This document shows, piece after piece, positions 1 to 6,349 of a DNA stretch of 10,773 nt. The translations under genes and the position numbers were made by a program. Within the stretch, counting starts at the first letter, position 1. Every line of letters starts with the position of its first letter. The notes under the pieces were generated by a model that was not told the DNA's origin, did no database searches, and worked only from the letters and a program-made list of their open reading frames with translations. Origin of the DNA: Emcibacteraceae bacterium (lineage in GTDB: Bacteria; Pseudomonadota; Alphaproteobacteria; Sphingomonadales; Emcibacteraceae); contig JAESUD010000168.1 in assembly GCA_016763335.1 (NCBI GenBank), positions 1 through 10,773 on the forward strand. The letters run 5' to 3'.

Positions 1-1
1 T

Positions 2-1522
2 GTCGCACCAGGAAATGGAATTATAGTTCCCGATCATGATATAAATAATGGTTCTGAATATATTTCAATATCCGGCACATCAGCATCGACCGCGCAAATA
101 TCCGGGATAGCTGCCCTGCTTATTGAAGCATTCCCCAATTTAACGGCGGCACAGGTTGCCGACTTATTATTCACGACCGCAACCGACCTAGGGGCACCAG
201 GAACAGACGTTATATATGGACGCGGTCTTGTTAACGTCGCACAAGCATTCACAGCACAAGGTCAGCTTTCTGTTGCAGGAACAGGGTTTTCCGCAGCCGC
301 CAACATCGGTACAGTGCAAAATGTTAGTCAACAAAACCTAATCTTTTCTGGTGGAGCATTTGGTGCGGATATATCATTTTCGACAGCCACCGAAAATATA
401 ATGGTTCTTGACAAATATGATCGATCATTCAGTCTAGATTTGTCAAAAGGTATATATACCCAGCAACCAACCATAAATATCGAAGGTTTTATGAATAATA
501 GTTTATCAAGCCATTATCAGAATGTCAGGGTCAATGATAAAACAACTATAAAGCTCGCCTGGCGCCATGACAATCGCTTTGCAGATATTGATAAGCGTTA
601 TTTTGCAAATCATTTGGGACGGGAACGTAAGGCTGAAAACCTTCGCATGTCGCTTTCTTATATGATTAATGATCAACAAATTGCCCGTATGTCATCCGGC
701 ATGTCTATCGCCGAAATGACAGAAGATTACCGACCGGATGATTATATTGCACAGGGAAAGCACGGCTTTGCTTCTTTATTATCCTCCTCGTCGTCGCGGG
801 CCATTTCATATAAATCTTTGGTTGGCAAGAAGAGCAGCTTTGAGATGACATTTGCTACTGGGAAATATGATTTTGCCAAAGAATTATTTGCCAATAAAAT
901 AACGGTAAAAAATACGGTCCTTCTCAACCGCCTCACTCATCATGTTAACGCAAATATGACCCTTAGCCTTGATGTTGGTTTGCTTGAGGAAAAAGGTAGT
1001 GTGCTAGGGGCAATTTCCCGTGGGGCTCTTGAAATAGGCAGTGGGGCAAGCACCGCATTTATAGGCGCAAAAATAAACTTTAACTTATCAAGTGATACAC
1101 AGTTTTTTGCCAATGCGTCCTACGGCATAACAGATGTAAAACAAAGCAGTCAAAGCATCCTTGGAAACTTAAGCACCTTAAAGTCGTACAGTTATCTCAT
1201 GGGGATTAAATCAAATGACCTGTTATTTAATAATGACCAAATATCATTTTCCTTTAGCCAACCACTTAGATTATCCAGTGGAGACGCTATAATAAGCAAT
1301 GCTGTATCGCGCAATTATAATACAAATCAATTTATTATGTCTTATGATAGATTTTCTTTAAAACCGGGCGGTACGGAACGTGATTTTGAAATGTCATATT
1401 CCCTTGCAAATATTTACGGTGCAAAAATTCGTTTCAACTTGCTCTATCAACTTAACCCCGGGCATGTAAAATCAATAAACAGCGCAACAAGTGTCCTTGT
1501 TCGCTTAGGGTCGGCATTTTAA
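2..1522 (+). CDS. S8 subtilisin-like serine protease with C-terminal outer-membrane-type beta-barrel (5' truncated)
   Basis: Secreted subtilase; only the last 506 codons are inside the window, and the reading frame is open from base 2. The visible part begins at the end of the peptidase domain: VAPG near residue 2, then SGTSASTAQISG, whose Ser (residue 27, bases 80-82) is the expected nucleophile of the Asp-His-Ser triad. The Asp and His lie upstream of the window. The flank AFPNLTAAQVADLL...YGRGLVNVAQA is the usual end of the catalytic domain in alphaproteobacterial S8 autotransporter-like proteases. The remaining roughly 400 residues alternate polar and hydrophobic positions, contain a FSQPLRLSSG segment and end in a terminal Phe (RLGSAF). 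This suits a beta-barrel or outer-membrane anchor, so surface or secreted proteolysis is inferred. The motif after the Ser is less canonical than GTSMATPH (Ala and Gln replace Pro-His). An ATG at 314 lies inside the frame and is not the start. Substrate unknown. Confidence 0.9.
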   Translation, partial: VAPGNGIIVPDHDINNGSEYISISGTSASTAQISGIAALLIEAFPNLTAAQVADLLFTTATDLGAPGTDVIYGRGLVNVAQAFTAQGQLSVAGTGFSAAANIGTVQNVSQQNLIFSGGAFGADISFSTATENIMVLDKYDRSFSLDLSKGIYTQQPTINIEGFMNNSLSSHYQNVRVNDKTTIKLAWRHDNRFADIDKRYFANHLGRERKAENLRMSLSYMINDQQIARMSSGMSIAEMTEDYRPDDYIAQGKHGFASLLSSSSSRAISYKSLVGKKSSFEMTFATGKYDFAKELFANKITVKNTVLLNRLTHHVNANMTLSLDVGLLEEKGSVLGAISRGALEIGSGASTAFIGAKINFNLSSDTQFFANASYGITDVKQSSQSILGNLSTLKSYSYLMGIKSNDLLFNNDQISFSFSQPLRLSSGDAIISNAVSRNYNTNQFIMSYDRFSLKPGGTERDFEMSYSLANIYGAKIRFNLLYQLNPGHVKSINSATSVLVRLGSAF

Positions 1523-1698
1523 TGAATGATATTTTAAGTCTGAGCAAAGCGAGAAAGAAGAAAACTCGCGCTGAAAAAGAAAAAAGCGCTGAACAAAACC
1601 GTGTAAAATTCGGGCGGACAAAAGCGGAAAAGAAACTGGCAAGTGCAAAGCGCAAGAAAACGTCAGATAATCTATCGGCACATAAGCGCGATAATTAA
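1522..1698 (+). CDS. DUF4169 family small basic protein
   Basis: A 58-residue protein, very rich in Lys, Arg, Glu and Ala, beginning MNDILSLSKARKKKTRAEKE. It carries the family hallmark NRVKFGRTKAEKK around residues 26-38 and ends HKRDN. Alphaproteobacterial DUF4169 proteins share this length and pattern (N/D-V-x-L-x-x-A-R-K, then FGRTKAEK). Function is unknown; it is probably a cytoplasmic, helical, highly charged protein. Its ATG overlaps the TAA stop of the upstream protease (TAATG), so translation may be coupled. A weak purine stretch (AGGG, near 1507) lies inside the protease end. The stop codon overlaps that of the opposing DUF2889 gene. No membrane segment or signal peptide is seen. 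Confidence 0.85.
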   Translation: MNDILSLSKARKKKTRAEKEKSAEQNRVKFGRTKAEKKLASAKRKKTSDNLSAHKRDN

Positions 1699-2252
1699 TT
1701 TGCTTTATAATATTCCGGCAAAAACTGTTTAACCACTTCACTATCCTCGGCCCAAGCATGGCAACTGTTTAAGACAATTGGTTTTGCGTGTGCAGCGCTC
1801 TCTTTATTCATTTTGGCATTCTTCTGCATATTACCCATGAGTGTTTGAAACGAAACCGTTGCGATGGGGCCTAGTAACTCAGTAATATGTGTGCAGCCAA
1901 GTTTGCCCTTAACTTTTTCATTAATGGCGCGGCGCCACCCGCGACCGATACGGATACCTTTTAATTCCTTATAGGCAGCCGTAATAGTTGGGCACATCTC
2001 AAATGGGCTATTATCGGTAACCGCTTCCACGTCAATGACCATAAATGTCTGATCAACCGTTAGCCGCACCCACATTTCATGAATTGGATCACCGGATTTT
2101 ATACCGTCTCTCCATTTGTTTTCAATATCATATGTCTTAATATCGGTTAAATGGGCTTCAATATCCCATAATCCGTCATCCCGGATATATCCGTTAAGTT
2201 CAATGGCACGTGTATGTATTTTTTTACGTGCGGCTGGCGCTGATAATGGCAT
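1695..2252 (-). CDS. DUF2889 family protein
   Basis: A 185-residue cytoplasmic protein of unknown function. Recognition rests on the family opening MPLSAPAARKKIHTRAIELNG followed by YIRDDGLWDIEAHLTDIKTY, the segment HEMWVRLTVDQ and the CPTITAAYKELKGIRIGRGW block. These match the DUF2889 pattern common in alpha- and betaproteobacteria. I start it at the ATG at 2252 because family members begin at MPL. The frame can be extended 24 codons to an ATG at 2324, but that extension (MRVYHDYFKF...) looks like non-family sequence and runs through the intergenic dyads. A modest ribosome binding site (AAAGGG) precedes 2252. It converges on the DUF4169 gene with stop codons overlapping by two bases. There is no signal peptide. 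The biochemical role is not known. Confidence 0.87.
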   Translation of the reverse strand: MPLSAPAARKKIHTRAIELNGYIRDDGLWDIEAHLTDIKTYDIENKWRDGIKSGDPIHEMWVRLTVDQTFMVIDVEAVTDNSPFEMCPTITAAYKELKGIRIGRGWRRAINEKVKGKLGCTHITELLGPIATVSFQTLMGNMQKNAKMNKESAAHAKPIVLNSCHAWAEDSEVVKQFLPEYYKAN

Positions 2253-2260
2253 TGTCGGCC

Positions 2261-2274
2261 CTTTAACATTAAAG
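2261..2274. promoter_or_regulatory. 14-bp perfect dyad CTTTAACATTAAAG in the DUF2889 leader
   Basis: Six-base arms CTTTAA and TTAAAG are separated by CA. The dyad lies 8 bases upstream of the DUF2889 ATG and overlaps its presumed ribosome binding site. A 2-base spacer is too short for an RNA hairpin loop without opening the inner pairs, so a protein-binding DNA site is more likely than an RNA element. It is AT-rich and could be chance. Confidence 0.3.
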
Positions 2275-2321
2275 TTAACCTTCTTATATCTTATGAATTT
2301 AAAATAGTCATGGTAAACTCG

Positions 2322-2353
2322 CATTATTTAGTCTATCTGATGCCTAAATAATG
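2322..2353 (+). promoter_or_regulatory. 10-bp perfect inverted repeat ending at the queC ribosome binding site
   Basis: CATTATTTAG (2322-2331) and CTAAATAATG (2344-2353) are exact reverse complements around a 12-base spacer. The last base of the right arm is the first G of the queC ribosome binding site (GGAAAG, 2353-2358). In RNA it would form a 10-bp, mostly A-U stem directly before that site; in DNA it could be an operator. It does not match the preQ1 riboswitch consensus as I know it. Confidence 0.45.
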
Positions 2354-2363
2354 GAAAGATATT

Positions 2364-3053
2364 ATGACCAAGAAAGCAGTGATACTCCTTAGTGGTGGCC
2401 TTGATAGCTCAACCTGTGTTGCGATTGCAAAATCACAAGACTTTGATGTATACGGTCTTAGCTTTCGGTACGGCCAACGCGGATCATACGAACTTGACGC
2501 CGCCGCCGCAGTGGCAAAAGCCATGCATATAAAAAAACATGTAATCATTGATATTGACCTGCGCGCTTTTGGTGGATCGGCCCTTACCGCGGATATTGAC
2601 GTGCCAAAAGGCCGCACCACTGATGAAATGGAAGATGAAATTCCCGTTACATATGTACCCGCAAGAAACACTATTTTCCTATCCTTTGCCCTTGCCTACG
2701 CTGAAACCTTGCAAAGTGATGATATTTTCATTGGTGTAAATGCCCTTGATTATAGTGGGTATCCGGATTGCCGCCCTGAATATATTGCCTCTTTCCAAGA
2801 TATGGCCCGCCTCGCCACAAAAATTGGCGTTGAAAATGATCAAGGTGTACGCATAAATACGCCGCTTATTGATATGACAAAGGCAGAAATCATTAAACTA
2901 GGGTTGAAACTCGGCGTTGATTATGCCCTAACAACTAGCTGTTATGATCCTGATGAAGCGGGTGTCGCCTGCGGCGAATGTGACAGCTGTCTGTTACGTT
3001 TGAAAGGTTTTGAGCAAGCAGACAAGCACGACCCCATCAGGTATCAAACATGA
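2364..3053 (+). CDS. queC: 7-cyano-7-deazaguanine synthase QueC
   Basis: QueC uses ATP and ammonia to turn 7-carboxy-7-deazaguanine into preQ0, a cytoplasmic step of queuosine synthesis. The 229-residue protein is family length. It begins with the PP-loop ATP-binding motif [10 protein letters not shown] (residues 8-17), followed by FRYGQRG (34-40). [10 protein letters not shown] (98-107) and [15 protein letters not shown] (126-140) are highly typical of QueC. Near the C terminus four cysteines (C193, C203, C206, C209, in [18 protein letters not shown]) match the structural zinc site. The ATG at 2364 has a good ribosome binding site (GGAAAG, 5 bases upstream). The stop overlaps the queE start (ATGA), so the two are co-translated. 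No queD or queF is in the window. Confidence 0.98.
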   Translation: MTKKAVILLSGGLDSSTCVAIAKSQDFDVYGLSFRYGQRGSYELDAAAAVAKAMHIKKHVIIDIDLRAFGGSALTADIDVPKGRTTDEMEDEIPVTYVPARNTIFLSFALAYAETLQSDDIFIGVNALDYSGYPDCRPEYIASFQDMARLATKIGVENDQGVRINTPLIDMTKAEIIKLGLKLGVDYALTTSCYDPDEAGVACGECDSCLLRLKGFEQADKHDPIRYQT

Positions 3054-3676
3054 CCTATTCCGTTAAAGAGTTATTCTATACCCTGCAAGGCGAAGGCGCG
3101 CATACCGGAAGACCCGCTGTATTTTGCCGCTTTTCAGGCTGTAATTTATGGAGCGGCTTAGAGAAAGACCGTCAAAAAGCCAAATGTAATTTCTGCGACA
3201 CTGATTTTATCGGCACAAATGGTGAAAATGGCGGAAAGTTTAAAACAGACGAATTACTGGCACAAAAAGCACTGTCCTTATGGCCCGGCGGCGGCATGCC
3301 TTACATTGTCTGCACTGGCGGCGAGCCCTTGCTACAACTTGATGTCGCACTTATAAGAGCCTTTCACAAGGTCGGTTTTGAGGTTGCGGTTGAAACAAAC
3401 GGCACCATAAAATCTCCTGTAGAATTAGACTGGGTGTGTGTCAGTCCAAAAATACTGGATGAACTGGTTCAAACTACTGGAAATGAATTAAAACTTGTCT
3501 ACCCGCAAGACAACGTCCAGCCGGAGGATGTAGAGCATTTGAAATTTGATCATTATTATTTGCAACCAAAAGATGAAGACGGCGCAGATCATACAGATGC
3601 GGTTATTGACTATTGCAAAGCCAATCCAAAATGGAAATTAAGTCTTCAAACTCATAAAATCATCGGAATTTCTTAA
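3050..3676 (+). CDS. queE: 7-carboxy-7-deazaguanine synthase QueE (radical SAM)
   Basis: QueE is a radical-SAM enzyme that rearranges 6-carboxy-tetrahydropterin to 7-carboxy-7-deazaguanine, the substrate of QueC next door. The 208-residue protein opens with [21 protein letters not shown], typical of QueE. The 4Fe-4S cysteines are C31, C46 and C49 in a CX14CX2C arrangement. This is the expanded form known from some proteobacterial QueE enzymes, instead of the classic CX3CX2C. TGGEPLLQ (89-96) is the SAM-binding glycine-rich motif; VETNGT (114-119) and CVSPK (129-133) follow as expected. The C-terminal block YYLQPKD is typical too. The start overlaps the queC stop by four bases, giving a two-gene operon. 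Eight bases separate its stop from the convergent nhaC end, and I see no clear terminator there. Confidence 0.97.
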   Translation: MTYSVKELFYTLQGEGAHTGRPAVFCRFSGCNLWSGLEKDRQKAKCNFCDTDFIGTNGENGGKFKTDELLAQKALSLWPGGGMPYIVCTGGEPLLQLDVALIRAFHKVGFEVAVETNGTIKSPVELDWVCVSPKILDELVQTTGNELKLVYPQDNVQPEDVEHLKFDHYYLQPKDEDGADHTDAVIDYCKANPKWKLSLQTHKIIGIS

Positions 3677-3684
3677 GATAATAT

Positions 3685-4866
3685 TTAACTAGCTTTAACC
3701 GGCTCTTTACGGAATATTGCAAAGCCCATTGAAGCGATAATCAACGCGACAATGAAATTCATGTAATTGAGGAATGCCCAAGGCATATAATCAAGCACCG
3801 GAACCCCCATAACCCCTGCATAATAAGCGCCGCCAAGTGACCATGGCATAAGCGGCGTGATCAAAGTAGTACTTTCCTCGACTGTACGCGAAAGCATGCG
3901 TCTTTTAAGGCCCATTTCATCGTATTTTTTCTTAAATAACTGTGATGTCAGCACGATAGATATATAAGATTGCCCCGTACCTATACTACAGATAATCCCC
4001 GTCATCATGGTCGCAAATAATAGCGAAACAACAGATTTCAAATGCTGCAATATTCCCTGTAACAATGATGTCAGATAACCTATTTTATCTAAAAGACCAC
4101 CAAGCGCCATGGCAAAAAGCGCAATCGAAAAAGTGCTCATCATGCTCATAATGCCACCACGGTTTAACAACATATCAAGATCTGCATGACCAGTACTGGC
4201 CTTATAACCGCTTTGTAAACTTGTTAATATTGATAATATTTCATGGTTCTGCTGAACGACAGCAATAATAATTGCCACGAATGAACTGGCAATCATTGAT
4301 GGCTCGGCAGGTATTTTATTAATGCTCATCCCAAACAAAACAATTATAGGTAAAAACCCCCATAAACTAACATTGTAATGGCTCTTAATGGCGGCCTGGA
4401 ATATCTCAATATCATTTGTCGCGAGAATTTCCGCAGAATATTGAAATCCGATAAACGTAAAGATTATCAAACATAAAATATATGTGGGAATTGTGGTATA
4501 AAGCATGGATTTAATATGGGTGTATAAATCGGTTTCCGCTGATATTGCCGCAAGGTTCGTTGTATCGGAAAGCGGTGACATTTTATCGCCGAAGCTTGCC
4601 CCCGCGATCACCATTCCGGCAACAATAGGTAGTGGAACCCCCATTGCTGCGCCAACGCCGATCAAGATCACCCCAGCCGTTGCCACCGTGCCCATAAGGG
4701 TTCCCACAGAAACCGACATAAAACTACAAAGCAAAAGCCCGGCCGGAAGAAAGACGGCTGGGTGTATAAGATCAAGACTATAATAAACAATACTGGCAAT
4801 CGTCCCGCTCTCAAGAAACGCCGCGAGCACAATACCGATCAGAATAAAAAACATAGGCGGCCCCAA
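3685..4866 (-). CDS. NhaC antiporter, C-terminal fragment as read
   Basis: This 393-codon frame contains most of the antiporter. The apparent TTG start at 4866 is inside the real gene and has no ribosome binding site; true sequence begins at about fragment residue 8 (ILIGIVLAAF). The diagnostic NhaC motif GASFGDKMSPLSDTTNLA is at fragment residues 89-106 (159-176 of the restored protein), in the region linked to ion binding in this superfamily. Roughly nine further hydrophobic segments follow, and the chain ends in a short FRKEPVKAS cytoplasmic-type tail. Automated annotation may list this piece alone as a short NhaC. Confidence 0.8.
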   Translation of the reverse strand: MGPPMFFILIGIVLAAFLESGTIASIVYYSLDLIHPAVFLPAGLLLCSFMSVSVGTLMGTVATAGVILIGVGAAMGVPLPIVAGMVIAGASFGDKMSPLSDTTNLAAISAETDLYTHIKSMLYTTIPTYILCLIIFTFIGFQYSAEILATNDIEIFQAAIKSHYNVSLWGFLPIIVLFGMSINKIPAEPSMIASSFVAIIIAVVQQNHEILSILTSLQSGYKASTGHADLDMLLNRGGIMSMMSTFSIALFAMALGGLLDKIGYLTSLLQGILQHLKSVVSLLFATMMTGIICSIGTGQSYISIVLTSQLFKKKYDEMGLKRRMLSRTVEESTTLITPLMPWSLGGAYYAGVMGVPVLDYMPWAFLNYMNFIVALIIASMGFAIFRKEPVKAS

Positions 4867-5077
4867 GGCCCCGCGATATACCGTCTGACATCACCTGTTT
4901 AATTTGTTTGAACTTATATCCAAGGCTATATGTATGAAGGCAGGTCCAGATAATACTTAAAATAAGCAACACATGAATGCTTACTTTAAATTTTATAACG
5001 CCGACAACAATCATTACCAATATGCCGCCAAAGCATATCAATGCCTGCCAAAAACTTGGAATTTTCAATTCACTCAA
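4811..5077 (-). CDS. NhaC antiporter, N-terminal fragment as read
   Basis: This 88-codon frame holds the first 77 genuine residues. Two hydrophobic helices are evident: about residues 11-27 (QALICFGGILVMIVVGV) and 33-45 (SIHVLLILSIIWT). They are followed by a KQIKQVMSDGISRG loop that is typical of NhaC. The last 11 residues (YSDRYCARGVS) are out of frame and meaningless. The start is TTG at 5077, chosen because GAGGAAA (plus-strand 5082-5088) sits at good spacing and no in-frame ATG lies upstream. Alone this piece cannot be a transporter. Confidence 0.75.
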   Translation of the reverse strand: MSELKIPSFWQALICFGGILVMIVVGVIKFKVSIHVLLILSIIWTCLHTYSLGYKFKQIKQVMSDGISRGLGAAYVFYSDRYCARGVS

Positions 5078-5081
5078 AATA

Positions 5082-5088
5082 TTTCCTC
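5082..5088 (-). promoter_or_regulatory. Ribosome binding site fixing the nhaC TTG start
   Basis: On the minus strand this reads GAGGAAA; its GAGG core is 7 bases before the TTG at 5077. It is the only good site near the frame's beginning, so it supports the unusual start codon. Confidence 0.6.
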
Positions 5089-5104
5089 GCCCTAATATTT
5101 TTTT

Positions 5105-5117
5105 GTTATGACATAAC
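5105..5117. promoter_or_regulatory. 13-bp perfect palindrome GTTATGACATAAC upstream of nhaC
   Basis: Two 6-base arms surround a single central base. The single-base centre argues for a dimeric repressor or activator site and not an RNA hairpin. On the minus strand it starts right after a TATAAG -10-like hexamer, so a bound protein would cover the likely transcription start of nhaC. No regulator gene for it is evident nearby. Confidence 0.45.
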
Positions 5118-5144
5118 CTTATAGAGGAAAGAAAAATATTTCAA
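5118..5144 (-). promoter_or_regulatory. Candidate nhaC promoter
   Basis: Minus-strand TTGAAA (plus 5139-5144) and TATAAG (plus 5118-5123) resemble -35 and -10 boxes. The spacer is 15 bases, a little short, or 16 if the -35 box is read as TTTGAA. The placement 40-65 bases before the TTG start is reasonable. Judged by eye only. Confidence 0.35.
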
Positions 5145-5175
5145 ATTTTTTATTGTTTATGAAACGCAGAGGAAA

Positions 5176-6192
5176 TTAAGACCAGCCCTCCAGCACATAT
5201 TTACCAATGGCGCGACCTTCTTCGATCGTCGCATGGACTTTACGCATGTTATCCGCATTTATCGGGCTAACAACTTCAGCCACAGTCGTGATTAATTCAC
5301 CACTATCAATCATTGCCGCTGTTTCTGATAATAATGCATTTATTTCATCCATATCATCGGTTTGATGCATGGAACGGGTAAACATAAATTCAAATGCGAA
5401 TGAAGCACTTTTTAATTTTAATAGATCAAGATTACTATCTTCAAAGAAATCAACAATCGTGCAGATTTTTCCTTGTGGTTTAATCACATCGGTAATGGTT
5501 TTCCAGTATCCGGCAATATTAGTAAGGCAAAGCACATAATCCACTTGCGGATGGCCAAGGGCGTCAAGCTGTTCTGAAATATCTTCATAATGATTTATAA
5601 CATCATCAGCACCGCGCGCGCGACACCAATCAGCACTTTCTGGGCGTGATGCTGTGGCAATAACATTTAAATTCGCCAGCTTTTTTGCAAGCTGAATGGC
5701 GATTGACCCAACGCCGCCTGCACCACCAATCATCAGTATTGTTTTGCCGGCATCATTACCGTCCTTTGAAACACCAAGTCTTTCAAATATTGCTTCCCAT
5801 GCTGTAATTGTTGTTAATGGAAGTGCGGCACTTTCAGCAAAACCAAGACTTGTTGGTTTCTTTGCGGCAATTCTTTCATCAACCAGTTGATACTCACTAT
5901 TTGAGCCGGGTTTTGTAATGCAGCCAGCATAATATACCTCATCACCAACAACAAAACCGTTTACATCATCACCAACCGCCGTGACCACACCGGCAGCATC
6001 CCAACCAAGAACACGCATTGTTTCATCAGGGTGGGGGCGTTTACGCACTTTGGTATCAACCGGATTAACGGAAATGGCTTTAACTTCAACAAGCAGGTTG
6101 CGTCCGCTTGCTTCTGGCTTATCTATTTCTAAATCCAAAAAGGCTTCATCTTCGTTTACGGCTAGGGCTTTATATGATCCAACGGCTTTCAT
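5176..6192 (-). CDS. Zinc-type alcohol dehydrogenase-like / NADPH:quinone reductase-like MDR enzyme
   Basis: A 338-residue cytoplasmic medium-chain dehydrogenase/reductase. The N terminus (MKAVGSYKAL), ISVNPVDTKVR (40-50), VLGWDAAGVV (61-70) and VGDEVYYAGCITKPGSNSEY (82-101) match the 'zinc-binding alcohol dehydrogenase family' subgroup (TIGR02817-like). The cofactor-binding Rossmann segment MIGGAGGVGSIAIQLAKKL is at 154-172. The structural-zinc Cys cluster and catalytic Cys/His set of true zinc alcohol dehydrogenases are not visible, so despite the family name it is probably a zinc-free NADPH-dependent quinone or enone reductase. Substrate unknown. The ATG at 6192 has an AGGAT ribosome binding site. 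It is transcribed away from the M24 operon and towards nhaC. Confidence 0.92.
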   Translation of the reverse strand: MKAVGSYKALAVNEDEAFLDLEIDKPEASGRNLLVEVKAISVNPVDTKVRKRPHPDETMRVLGWDAAGVVTAVGDDVNGFVVGDEVYYAGCITKPGSNSEYQLVDERIAAKKPTSLGFAESAALPLTTITAWEAIFERLGVSKDGNDAGKTILMIGGAGGVGSIAIQLAKKLANLNVIATASRPESADWCRARGADDVINHYEDISEQLDALGHPQVDYVLCLTNIAGYWKTITDVIKPQGKICTIVDFFEDSNLDLLKLKSASFAFEFMFTRSMHQTDDMDEINALLSETAAMIDSGELITTVAEVVSPINADNMRKVHATIEEGRAIGKYVLEGWS

Positions 6193-6349
6193 TATTTATC
6201 CTATTTTTTCTTTGGTTATTTGTTGCCACATTTATATACATAATCTGTGTTAAAACATCAGTGTTTTTTTATAAAATGCTTTTTTTATTTCTATATTTCT
6301 GTTTAATTGAACACATCAAAATATAATACATCAAGGAACTCATCACATT
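6193..6349. promoter_or_regulatory. Divergent intergenic region, dehydrogenase / M24 peptidase operon
   Basis: A 157-base AT-rich gap with several T-runs. A perfect TATAAT (6322-6327) lies upstream of the plus-strand operon. Its -35 match is poor, and it would give a leader of only about 15 bases, with the ribosome binding site AAGGAA (6333-6338) at its very start. An earlier TATAAA (6270-6275) is an alternative. On the minus strand TATATAAATG near 6230-6240 could serve the dehydrogenase. All calls are by eye. Confidence 0.4.

Larger units (their letters stand above)
2253..2363. promoter_or_regulatory. Divergent intergenic region between DUF2889 gene and queC
   Basis: This 111-base AT-rich gap must hold the promoters of both divergent genes. 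I see no strong -35/-10 pair on either strand. It holds two perfect dyads, listed separately: CTTTAA-CA-TTAAAG beside the DUF2889 start and a 10-bp inverted repeat beside the queC ribosome binding site. Assignment as regulatory DNA is by position. Confidence 0.5.
3685..5077 (-). pseudogene. nhaC: NhaC-family Na+/H+ antiporter gene with a one-base frameshift
   Basis: NhaC proteins are inner-membrane antiporters of about 450-480 residues that exchange Na+ for H+. Here the gene is split between two overlapping frames: codons 1-77 read from 5077, the rest from a frame one base over. The switch falls in an A6 run on the plus strand (T6 in the gene, 4846-4851). Removing one T gives ...GLGAAYVF-ILIGIVLAAFLESGTIAS..., a smooth family-like helix and a 463-residue total, the expected length. 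Everything else is intact, with no other stop. The break may be a sequencing or assembly error, a recent inactivation, or a site of slippage; the sequence alone cannot decide. It lies 98 bases downstream of the dehydrogenase gene on the same strand, with its own likely promoter. Confidence 0.85.

Noticed and set aside
1452..1759. Minus-strand open frames opposite the DUF4169 gene and the protease end
   Set aside because: Their Phe/Leu/Ser-rich composition is what the Lys/Glu-rich DUF4169 codons give in antisense; the sense frame matches a known family.
2253..2324. 24-codon N-terminal extension of the DUF2889 protein to an ATG at 2324
   Set aside because: Family members begin at the MPL segment; the extension is unlike the family and covers the intergenic dyads, and the ATG at 2252 has its own ribosome binding site.
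2322..2363. Canonical preQ1 riboswitch before queC
   Set aside because: The hairpin is long and A-U rich and lacks the conserved loop and A-rich tail pattern of preQ1-I; only a generic dyad can be supported.
4505..4783. 92-codon plus-strand open frame inside nhaC
   Set aside because: Antisense shadow of a well-conserved antiporter coding region, with no ribosome binding site and Pro/Thr/Ile-rich composition typical of shadows.
6251..6270. AAAACA-TCAG-TGTTTT followed by T's, resembling a rho-independent terminator
   Set aside because: The stem is only six mostly A-T pairs and it lies between two divergent genes, where no transcript is expected to end.
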